A DNA stretch of 64,000 nucleotides from contig NZ_LYPB01000049.1 of the NCBI RefSeq assembly GCF_001653565.1, positions 124,001-188,000 of the forward strand, read 5' to 3'. Below, piece after piece: positions 8,128-14,678 of this stretch. Position numbers and translations under genes: made by a program. Position 1 is the stretch's first letter. Each line of letters starts with the position of its first letter. The DNA comes from Paenibacillus oryzisoli. GTDB taxonomy: Bacteria > Bacillota > Bacilli > Paenibacillales > NBRC-103111. The notes below the pieces were generated by a model. It did no database searches. It saw only the letters and a list, made by a program, of their open reading frames with translations, and had not been told where the DNA came from.

Positions 8128-8742
8128 TTAGGTTAATAACAAGCGTGCTCTCATATTTAGCTCCGCCTCTTTTTGCTTGTTTTCATCTTCGTTCGTTCCC
8201 GAATGGCTGCTGCGGTACTCCGAAAGCACATCCTCAGTACTTCGCGCGGATGCGCTTGAGCTCGGATATGCTGGGAAAGCTGTTGGACTGACTTCGAATA
8301 AGTCCACGTCATCGAGCGTTCGGATAAGTTCCTTGCCATTTTCTTCCCATGTGTCGTTCCGAACAGAGAATCCGAAGCTCATTCCCTCTACATCGCCGCG
8401 CCGAATAGACTCAAGCGCTGTGTCGCCCCACGGTGAAGCAGGTGCATCGAAGTCGAAGCGTAAGCCCTTGTCATCTTCCCAAAGTCTGAGTGTTCCAGCT
8501 TTGGTACTCCCGAGCACAATGTCACGGTTATGATTCCATAGGGCCCTAATGTTCTCGGTTTTAAGACTGCGAGCGAAAGCTCCACGGCTGATTTTCTCGC
8601 GAAAGCCCCCAAGATTAACCGAGAGTTTATCGAATCTAGCGGCGTATCCGGTGATGGTGCGACTCTCGCCACCTTCTTCTTTCGCTCTGATCTCAACCTC
8701 TTCCATATCGAAGTGTCTCATCTCACGTTTCACTACCATCAC
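8128..8742 (-). CDS. Prohead protease, HK97 gp4 family (U35)
   Basis: 204 residues. The family landmarks are TITGYAARFDKLS, the catalytic His in IRALWNHNRDIVLGS and the catalytic Ser in EGMSFGFSV. The enzyme cuts the capsid delta domain during head maturation. It overlaps the portal gene by 20 nt; several in-frame starts (ATG at 8739, GTG at 8733) share the same GGGGGTG leader, so the exact first residue is uncertain. The last 40 residues are Ser- and Glu-rich. Confidence 0.9.
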   Translation of the reverse strand: MMVVKREMRHFDMEEVEIRAKEEGGESRTITGYAARFDKLSVNLGGFREKISRGAFARSLKTENIRALWNHNRDIVLGSTKAGTLRLWEDDKGLRFDFDAPASPWGDTALESIRRGDVEGMSFGFSVRNDTWEENGKELIRTLDDVDLFEVSPTAFPAYPSSSASARSTEDVLSEYRSSHSGTNEDENKQKEAELNMRARLLLT

Positions 8743-9970
8743 CCCCTTCCCCGTTGTTCGCTGATGGTGTCGTATCTGCGCCGAGCGGTACCATGTTCAA
8801 AGGTTTTAGGTATTCGTCGCCGTCTTCAACTTTGTTCAAGTTCTCAAGGAATCGAATATCATTAACTGATAGCCAACCCCACTGTCGACCGATCGAGTAC
8901 GATTTGTAACGGCTTGCGACATCGCCTCTTAGCAGCCCCTCGACATTATGCTCCGCGTAGTACACATGTTGCAGTTCTTCTGGGATGCAGGTATTGTGTA
9001 CCGCTTGCTCCCACCGTCTGAGATACGGCAGAATGGTATGCTTCACAAAGAAGAGATCCTGCTGCTCGATATTGCTAAATGTCGCCCGCTCCAAGTCACC
9101 GACCATGTGAGGCGGGACGCGAAAAATCCGAGCAATGTCAGTTAGCTGAAACTTTCTTGTTTCAAGAAACTGTGCATCATTCGGCGGAATTGTATTCTTT
9201 TCAAACTTCAAACCCTCTTCGAGCAGCATGAGACGATGCGATTTGCCAAGCCCTTCGTATTTATCTCGAAGATCAGTCCGCAAACGATCAAAAGCTTTAT
9301 CCGTCAGCGCTTTATCCGTGGAGACAACAGCGCCAACATTCGTCCCATTTGCAAAAAAGTCATACCCGAAGCTTTCAGCAGCTTGTGAAAGGTTAAGCGC
9401 CCTACGCGCCATTGCGAGAGGCGAGAGTCCCTTATCCCCTTCCATCGCAAAGCCCGGTATACGGAGTATGCGGTATGGAGGCATTTGGAATTGTTGGCCT
9501 GTTTGCGGGATCGTGACCTGGTAATAGAGCTCGCCACGTACGCCAGTCGTCGTTCTTACAGGATCTACGCACCAAGTAGGTAACGGCCACAACGCAACAG
9601 GCTGACCATTATCATCAAACTCGATCTCTGCATATCCGTCACCGTGTACAAGAAGATTAGCTGTGACCATCTCGCGAAACTGAATTGCAATTTGTTCAGG
9701 ATTTGGTTTATCGTTTAATAATTTATACAGCGGAAAATCGAATGCTCTCGTCTTCCCATCGGGTGTTAATTTTAAAACTGGAAAAGGTAACGCCCCTACA
9801 GTTTCAGCTATAAGCTTGACGCAGGCATAGAAAGCGGATGTTTGCATGGCCTGCATAGCGGATACTGCTTTCTCCACTTGACCAGAACCACCGAATATCT
9901 TGCGCCAGAACGGCTCGGAACCAGTGACATCTTGTTTCTCGCTACGTCTAAAGAAATTGAATACCCCCAA
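8723..9970 (-). CDS. Portal protein, HK97 family
   Basis: 415 residues. Landmarks are SAFYACVKLIAETVGALPFPV in the N-terminal part (shown as a position marker near residue 45), GFAMEGDKGLSPLAMARRAL, and VPPHMVGDLERATFSNIEQQ, which are typical of HK97 portals. It forms the 12-subunit ring through which DNA enters the head. TTG start with AGGAAAGG upstream. It lies between the large terminase and the protease, the standard order. Confidence 0.92.
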   Translation of the reverse strand: MGVFNFFRRSEKQDVTGSEPFWRKIFGGSGQVEKAVSAMQAMQTSAFYACVKLIAETVGALPFPVLKLTPDGKTRAFDFPLYKLLNDKPNPEQIAIQFREMVTANLLVHGDGYAEIEFDDNGQPVALWPLPTWCVDPVRTTTGVRGELYYQVTIPQTGQQFQMPPYRILRIPGFAMEGDKGLSPLAMARRALNLSQAAESFGYDFFANGTNVGAVVSTDKALTDKAFDRLRTDLRDKYEGLGKSHRLMLLEEGLKFEKNTIPPNDAQFLETRKFQLTDIARIFRVPPHMVGDLERATFSNIEQQDLFFVKHTILPYLRRWEQAVHNTCIPEELQHVYYAEHNVEGLLRGDVASRYKSYSIGRQWGWLSVNDIRFLENLNKVEDGDEYLKPLNMVPLGADTTPSANNGEGGDGSET

Positions 9971-9986
9971 CGGCCATCATCCTTTC

Positions 9987-11540
9987 CTAGATAGTCCTGA
10001 CGCCACGCTCTTCATAAACCGAACTATCTACATTCTCATAAAGCATCGCCGTTGCCATGGCGTTGATCAGAGCAACTGTTAAGTCGATCCGTTCGATCGA
10101 TTTGTTTTTCATCGGTTTAATATTCTCATTCCCATCTACTGCGATGATCGTATTCCCCCAGCACCAACGCGCCACGGGGTTAACCTCATGCGTCATCATT
10201 CCAGACTTCATCAACCGCTCGATCGTCTTCATAGCCGGTGACATCTGAGCCATGTTCTGAGCAACCTCAATCACGTTCATGCCCTCGCGCATCAAGCGCT
10301 GGGTCAGCATGCGGCTGTTCCATGGATCCGTGCCGAGTGCCGCAACCTGATACTGCCGGTTAGCTGCAAGCAGCTTGGCTTCGACGAAATCATAGTCGAC
10401 GACGTTGCCTGGCGTGGAGTGAATGTATCGCTCGTTAACCCAGCGATCGTACGGAACATGATCACGCTTCACCCGTTCTTTCATGCTGTCTTCGGGAATC
10501 CATGCGTCATGGATGAAACGCCAATCGTCCAATCCCTCTTGTGGTGGGAAGAGGTATACGGCGCCGGTGATGTCAGTCGTACTCGATAGGTCTAAGCCGG
10601 GATAGCATTTCTTCCCGACCAACTCTGACAGCGACCACTTGCCTGCCGTTTTATCCCATAGTGTGAGTGGCTGCCACCCAACACGCTTGAGCGCTATCCA
10701 CTGGTTCAGCCGAAGCCACCTAAAAAGACGTTCGGAAGCTTCGCTGTTGCGAGCTGCTAGCGCCTCTTGCCTGACTGACTCAATGCTGATGGTGTGTCCG
10801 AGTGACGGGTTAACTTTGAACCAAAGGGCTTCGTCGAATATATCCGCGTCCTCGGGAGCCCCATATATCTTAACGTACCAGTAAGGATCGATTTGCTCGC
10901 CCCAAGAAATCTTACGAGCCTTCTCATGTATCTCCCACCCGATCGAATTCCGATCCGGGTCGTCCCCTGCTGTTGTGATGACCCACCATAGCGGCTCTTT
11001 ACGAGCTGCGCCTGATCCGAATGTCATGACATCCCACAGGTCCCGCTTGGGCTGAGCATGTAGTTCATCGAAGATAACAACCGTTGGGTTGATACCGTGC
11101 TTCGTGAACGCTTCTGCCGAAAGTACTTTAAGCGTTGTGCCAGTGAGCTTGTTCTTGATCTCTTTGCGGCTGTCCGTTATTTTCAGGATCGCTTCAAGCT
11201 CTGGCTCCTGTTCAATCATGGCGACAGCTGCGTTATATACGAGCTCAGCCTGCTTGCGATCTGCTGCGCAACAGTAAATCTGTCCACCTGGTCCGTCACA
11301 CGCCAAGTGGTAAAGGCTAAGCCCCGCGATGAGTGACGTTTTACCGTTCTTCTTCGGCACCTCAAGGTAAGCATATCGGTACTGCCGGTACCCTTGTTCG
11401 TTTACGGTCCCGTATACATCCCAAAGTAAATCGTGTTGCCAGTTTAAAAGCTTGAATGGTTGTCCATAAAAGTCATCGACAGCATGAAGCATCTGGATAA
11501 AATCGATTGGCTCAAGCGCTCTTTGATTGTCATGTGCCAT
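9987..11540 (-). CDS. Terminase large subunit
   Basis: 517 residues. The packaging ATPase shows its Walker A in LEVPKKNGKTSLIAG (residues about 65-80) and Walker B in PTVVIFDELHAQPKRD. The C-terminal nuclease domain has acidic clusters in CYPGLDLSSTTDITG and ALGTDPWNSRML. It translocates DNA into the prohead and cuts genome ends. The ATG overlaps the small-subunit gene by 11 nt. Together with the nearby HNH protein this fits the HK97/P27 type of packaging machine. Confidence 0.93.
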   Translation of the reverse strand: MAHDNQRALEPIDFIQMLHAVDDFYGQPFKLLNWQHDLLWDVYGTVNEQGYRQYRYAYLEVPKKNGKTSLIAGLSLYHLACDGPGGQIYCCAADRKQAELVYNAAVAMIEQEPELEAILKITDSRKEIKNKLTGTTLKVLSAEAFTKHGINPTVVIFDELHAQPKRDLWDVMTFGSGAARKEPLWWVITTAGDDPDRNSIGWEIHEKARKISWGEQIDPYWYVKIYGAPEDADIFDEALWFKVNPSLGHTISIESVRQEALAARNSEASERLFRWLRLNQWIALKRVGWQPLTLWDKTAGKWSLSELVGKKCYPGLDLSSTTDITGAVYLFPPQEGLDDWRFIHDAWIPEDSMKERVKRDHVPYDRWVNERYIHSTPGNVVDYDFVEAKLLAANRQYQVAALGTDPWNSRMLTQRLMREGMNVIEVAQNMAQMSPAMKTIERLMKSGMMTHEVNPVARWCWGNTIIAVDGNENIKPMKNKSIERIDLTVALINAMATAMLYENVDSSVYEERGVRTI

Positions 11541-12144
11541 GGCCGCCAGCTCTTCTGTTCATGAATTGCGCCATCGCCGATTCCTTCTTCTCTTTGCCTG
11601 CTGGCTTCGGTACATTCTTCACCTTGGCGAGCGGATTGAGGAAGAGTCGGTCCTGCATTTTCAGGAGCATATCCATTTTTTTGTTGATTGCCGTCTCGAT
11701 CTTGAGCACACCTTCAAGGGAAGCGAGCTGCGATAAATAGCGGAGCGCTTTATAGTTAACTTCGCTGACTTCTTCAGCTCGGCTGATATACTCATCCAGA
11801 ATATGCTCGTCGATCACGATGTTCTCAATCCTCTGATACTGGACAAGCAGCTTTTCGTACTCACTGAAAGTTTTGCAGTATAGCGCGAGCACACCAATGT
11901 CGGAACTAGTCAGCAGCTCGACGCCCTGATCCGCTGCCGACTTGTACTCCTTCACCAGATCGTTCCAGATCTTGCTTGCCGCTTTGTCTTTCGACACGAA
12001 GCCAGGCTTTTTAAGTTTGGCGAGCTCATGCTTTCCGAGCTTCACTTCGGCTGCCTGCCGGTCCTCGATCTGCTGCTTGGTCAAGTTGTTCGGGTTGCCC
12101 TCAGCGAGATGCAATCCGATTGGTTTTGCGTGTCGTCCTCCCAT
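11530..12144 (-). CDS. Terminase small subunit, P27 family
   Basis: 204 residues beginning MGGRHAKPIGLHLAEGNPNN, a typical P27-family N-terminus, followed by LKKPGFVSKDKAASKIWNDLV and long helices, ending in a basic tail. It recognises the packaging site. The ATG at 12144 is favoured over a GTG 9 nt upstream because TAGGAGG lies 8 nt before it. It follows the HNH gene and a 200-nt non-coding stretch that may contain the cohesive end site. Confidence 0.85.
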   Translation of the reverse strand: MGGRHAKPIGLHLAEGNPNNLTKQQIEDRQAAEVKLGKHELAKLKKPGFVSKDKAASKIWNDLVKEYKSAADQGVELLTSSDIGVLALYCKTFSEYEKLLVQYQRIENIVIDEHILDEYISRAEEVSEVNYKALRYLSQLASLEGVLKIETAINKKMDMLLKMQDRLFLNPLAKVKNVPKPAGKEKKESAMAQFMNRRAGGHGT

Positions 12145-12341
12145 GAGGGCCACCTCCTAAACTCTAAAAAGTTTCAAAAAACGAAAAAAGTTTGCACGAA
12201 GGGCGGCGCTGGTCTTCTAAACTTAGCTCCACAGCTTTTTTGGCCCCCTACCCCCTACACTTGAATGCCTCTTTGGCCTCCGGGATCTGTATTGAACTAA
12301 TCAAGTATCTATAAAAATACTTGAATCTCATGCGCTCCACC
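12145..12341. other. Non-coding stretch between HNH and small terminase; candidate cos region
   Basis: 197 nt without a convincing gene. It contains a perfect inverted repeat (12301-12308 TCAAGTAT with 12317-12324 ATACTTGA), a G-run on the minus strand (about 12243-12255, GGGGGTAGGGGG) and an A/T-rich tract. In HK97-like phages with an HNH gene the cohesive end site lies in just this place. The cut position cannot be read from the sequence. Confidence 0.35.
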
Positions 12342-12719
12342 TCATTCCATCTTCACGCCGCCAGTACCCACGATCGTCTTCTTACCCTTCGATGTGTTGC
12401 ACCTGATGCATGCTGCTTGGTGGTTGCTTCTATCCCAGAACCTTGGATCATTCGGCCCTGTCACTGCTTGTATGTGGTCCACACAATTGGCTAAGCGATC
12501 ACAGCCTGGTAACTCCAGCTTGCACAGTGCGTTCTCTGCTCTACGCAGAAACGCTTTACTGTACCTTGACCATGTGCTGGTATATCCACGTTGACTAGCT
12601 GTACCACGCTGCCTATCAAGTGCTTGGCTTTCTGTCTTAACGCATTTCTCACAGTACCTACCTGTTGTTAGCTCTCTACACCCTGTCTTGCTACATGGCC
12701 TCATTGGCTTACTAGGCAT
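12342..12719 (-). CDS. HNH endonuclease
   Basis: 125 residues. An N-terminal Cys-rich knuckle (CSKTGCRELTTGRYCEKC) precedes the HNH core, in which CDRLANCVDHIQAVTGPND carries the His-Ile pair, and NHQAACIRCNTSKGKK carries the second zinc pair and the final His. HNH proteins beside the terminase help cut at cos in HK97-like phages. The ATG at 12719 is preferred because AGGTGA precedes it; a GTG three codons upstream is possible. It overlaps the upstream gene by 8 nt. Confidence 0.88.
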   Translation of the reverse strand: MPSKPMRPCSKTGCRELTTGRYCEKCVKTESQALDRQRGTASQRGYTSTWSRYSKAFLRRAENALCKLELPGCDRLANCVDHIQAVTGPNDPRFWDRSNHQAACIRCNTSKGKKTIVGTGGVKME

Positions 12720-13011
12720 TGTACTCACCTAGTCGGATTCGATCACCATGTCGCTTCGCCCATTCTAAGGCTTTCGGCATATCGAATGTGCTACGTCCAT
12801 AACAGGTCAATAATCTCAACTCTTCGCCGTCAATCAAGAATACCCACCAAACACCATCAAGTTTTATGAATTCACCCTTAATGCGTCTTTGGTCGATAAG
12901 CAGTTCTTTGATCTTAGCGTGAAGCTCATTTCGTTCTAATTTTTCTACTCGTTCTCGGTATTGCTCAAATGCATGGTTCGTAATAACCAACGTCAAATCT
13001 GCAAGTGCCAT
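12712..13011 (-). CDS. Small phage protein, unknown, first gene of the late operon
   Basis: 99 residues (start MALADLTLVITNHAFEQYRER). The sequence HAFEQYRERV resembles small phage proteins found just before HNH and terminase genes, and the C-terminal half (LDGVWWVFLIDGEELRLLTCY) is strand rich. No enzyme motif is visible. The start ATG at 13011 has GAGGAG upstream. It is the first gene after the terminator at 13038-13059, so its expression probably marks the start of late transcription. Confidence 0.7.
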   Translation of the reverse strand: MALADLTLVITNHAFEQYRERVEKLERNELHAKIKELLIDQRRIKGEFIKLDGVWWVFLIDGEELRLLTCYGRSTFDMPKALEWAKRHGDRIRLGEYNA

Positions 13012-13037
13012 ATCTCCTCTCACTCCTCGTGGTAAAC

Positions 13038-13059
13038 AAAAAAGCCATCCGAAGATGAC
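13038..13059 (-). terminator. Rho-independent terminator before the late operon
   Basis: On the minus strand AGTCATC-TTCG-GATGGCT forms a 7-bp stem (one G-T pair) closed by a UUCG tetraloop, directly followed by a T-run. It lies between the sigma-like regulator and the first late gene, so it should block early transcription from entering the late genes. Confidence 0.75.
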
Positions 13060-13076
13060 TCGTAAAATGTCCCTCT

Positions 13077-13113
13077 ACCTATAGGTGGTTTTCGTACGAC
13101 AATCGTACGACAA
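13077..13113. promoter_or_regulatory. Tandem repeat and palindrome upstream of the late terminator
   Basis: Two perfect copies of the 11-mer TCGTACGACAA stand head to tail at 13092-13113; each contains the palindrome TCGTACGA. A second palindrome, ACCTATAGGT, lies at 13077-13086. All are between the sigma-like gene and the terminator. They are good candidates for binding sites of the late regulator or for an antitermination signal. Confidence 0.5.
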
Positions 13114-13115
13114 GA

Positions 13116-13592
13116 TTAGGCAATAAACTTTTGAATTTTAGCTTTTGCCCGATCGATAAACGTTTGAACGGTTCTCTTCGTAAGCCCAAGATCTACACTT
13201 ATTTCGGCCATTGATCGCCCATAAGCCAAGTGTAAAATATAACATTGCCGTTCTCGTTCAGATAATTGCAAAAGAATTTCAAGAATCCGTTTTTTTTGAG
13301 GATCTGTCAGGCTGCTCTCTGATATTTCTAGATCCAAAGAAGGAAATTCATCCATGTCCATAAAGTCATGTCGCAGATAAACTTGGCTATTCTCGATTCC
13401 TCTGCGACTTCCTGGTCGCCTACCTTTTCTCATCCACTCAAGCGCATACTGCATATCAGAGATCATTCCGCCAACAACAGTTACCTCAAATTTTCCTTGC
13501 GGGTCTTTTCGATCAATCTGTTTGCGATATGCTTCCAGTTCACTTTTGCCTTTTGTGTATTGTGCTGTTAATGTATCAACCCAAGTTAGCAT
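13116..13592 (-). CDS. Sigma-like late transcription regulator (ArpU/Xpf type)
   Basis: 158 residues. The C-terminal 60 residues form a sigma-70 region 4-like helix-turn-helix (LSERERQCYILHLAYGRSM then DLGLTKRTVQTFIDRAK). The N-terminal part has basic GRRPGSRRG and a central acidic segment. Small proteins of this type switch on late genes in Gram-positive phages. The ATG at 13592 is chosen because GAGGTG lies 6 nt before it; an ATG 9 nt upstream is less well placed. Directly downstream are tandem repeats, a terminator and then the late operon. Confidence 0.8.
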   Translation of the reverse strand: MLTWVDTLTAQYTKGKSELEAYRKQIDRKDPQGKFEVTVVGGMISDMQYALEWMRKGRRPGSRRGIENSQVYLRHDFMDMDEFPSLDLEISESSLTDPQKKRILEILLQLSERERQCYILHLAYGRSMAEISVDLGLTKRTVQTFIDRAKAKIQKFIA

Positions 13593-13619
13593 GATGTTCA
13601 CCTCGTGTTGTGGGTTTTA

Positions 13620-13781
13620 TTAAGATTTACGTTGCGATCCTTCTCTCCTCCACCACTTCGCATTACTCCCGTGCCTTCGTTCATATTCTTCGGCAGCACC
13701 TTGAATAAGTGATAATGGAACTGCCTTCTCGTGATAAATGATCTGGATCAGTTGAGCGTCGGTGGCTTGTTTGAAATTCAA
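13620..13781 (-). CDS. Small phage protein, unknown (53 aa)
   Basis: A TTG start overlaps the stop of the upstream 75-residue gene as TTGA, with a GGCGGTGG leader. The 53-residue product starts MNFKQATDAQLIQIIYHEK and ends in a basic tail (KWWRREGSQRKS). The TDAQLIQII segment resembles short helical proteins common in phage early regions. Function unknown. Confidence 0.6.
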   Translation of the reverse strand: MNFKQATDAQLIQIIYHEKAVPLSLIQGAAEEYERRHGSNAKWWRREGSQRKS

Positions 13782-14005
13782 GGTCCACCGCCTGTCCTAC
13801 CCTTATCAACTTCCTCAAGCCATTCGATCAGCATCATCATTTGCTTAATCGCCAATTTATTCTGATCGTATTTTTTGCATAACTCACCTGCGGAATCCGC
13901 GACCCATGTCCAAAATGCTTGCGTTCCCATACCATACTGCATGGCCGCTTGGTTGGCTTTCTGGATCCACTCATGCACGTCTGCAAAGAATGCTTGATAG
14001 TCCAT
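13778..14005 (-). CDS. Small phage protein, unknown (75 aa)
   Basis: All-helical 75-residue protein (start MDYQAFFADVHEWIQKANQ). It is acidic, with a Gly-rich end (KGRTGGGP). It follows the RusA gene by 3 nt and is coupled to the next small gene. No family recognised. Confidence 0.65.
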   Translation of the reverse strand: MDYQAFFADVHEWIQKANQAAMQYGMGTQAFWTWVADSAGELCKKYDQNKLAIKQMMMLIEWLEEVDKGRTGGGP

Positions 14006-14008
14006 CGG

Positions 14009-14410
14009 CTACAACTCCTCTATCTTGATGTAGATGCCAGGAAGTGAAGCCCAGAACTTCTCAATGATCTCGCTAGCTACAATCGCATCATCTCTCCAAA
14101 AACCTAAATCAGTCATAATATCAAATGGCAACTTGTTTAGGTTATGTGTGTCGGGCTTCGTAATTTTCCACTCACCGTCATAATGCTTGCTACCTTCCTT
14201 GATCGGGAATAGCCACTTCACTGTAACTCGAAGAGCTCCCGTATATTTACGATTAGGAACATGCTTTCCGAGGTGTGCCGTCAACTTAGCTCGCGCTGCC
14301 TTCACGTCATCAGGCTCATAGAACACCGGTTTACCACTCACACAAGAAACCTGCTTTTCCTGGTGCGTCGCTGTCGGCGGTTTCATCGGCATGAAAAATT
14401 CAGTCGACAT
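14009..14410 (-). CDS. RusA-type Holliday junction resolvase
   Basis: 133 residues. RusA enzymes cut four-way junctions; their catalytic acidic residues are visible in KITKPDTHNLNKLPFDIM and FWRDDAIV. The N-terminus (MSTEFFMPMKPPTATHQ) carries the typical proline/threonine loop. The ATG at 14410 is preferred over an ORF extension of 41 residues because GGAAGGTGATG precedes it. It would resolve replication or recombination intermediates before packaging. Confidence 0.88.
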   Translation of the reverse strand: MSTEFFMPMKPPTATHQEKQVSCVSGKPVFYEPDDVKAARAKLTAHLGKHVPNRKYTGALRVTVKWLFPIKEGSKHYDGEWKITKPDTHNLNKLPFDIMTDLGFWRDDAIVASEIIEKFWASLPGIYIKIEEL

Positions 14411-14526
14411 TTCATCACCTTCCACTTTCAACTTTTCGCTCGCGCTTTTAAAATGTGTAGGAGAAGGGGGAAGGGCGTTTACGTCCCGCCCTTCCCTATT
14501 CCTTATATATTTTAATATATAGGTCC

Positions 14527-14678
14527 CCGCCACAATGTTGCGGTGACTATGACGTACTCAATCCCCGCAACATTTCCACAACATTGCGGCTACTATGATT
14601 TAACAGTCACCGCAATGTTGTGCCAACTATGAATTTATGTTTTCCCCGCAACATTGCGGGGATTTATATTGCGGGGAT
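14527..14678. repeat. Array of CCGCAAYRTTGCGG-like palindromes
   Basis: At least four copies of an imperfect palindrome lie in 150 nt: CCACAATGTTGCGG (14530-14543), CCACAACATTGCGG (about 14576-14589), CACCGCAATGTTGTG (about 14608-14622) and the perfect CCCCGCAACATTGCGGGG (14644-14661). There are also partial copies at 14563 and 14670. Three copies are followed by ACTATGA. The array sits between the primase-helicase and rusA, where it could be an origin of replication, an operator set or a processing signal. No gene fits here. Confidence 0.6.

Noticed and set aside
12248-12331. 27-codon frame (starts MRFKYFYRYLIS) with a GAGGTGG leader between HNH and small terminase
   Set aside because: Very short, no similarity, and lies across the inverted repeat and the likely cos region.
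13602-13619. Separate promoter for the sigma-like gene
   Set aside because: The stretch is too short and shows no -35/-10 pair; the gene is probably transcribed with the early operon.
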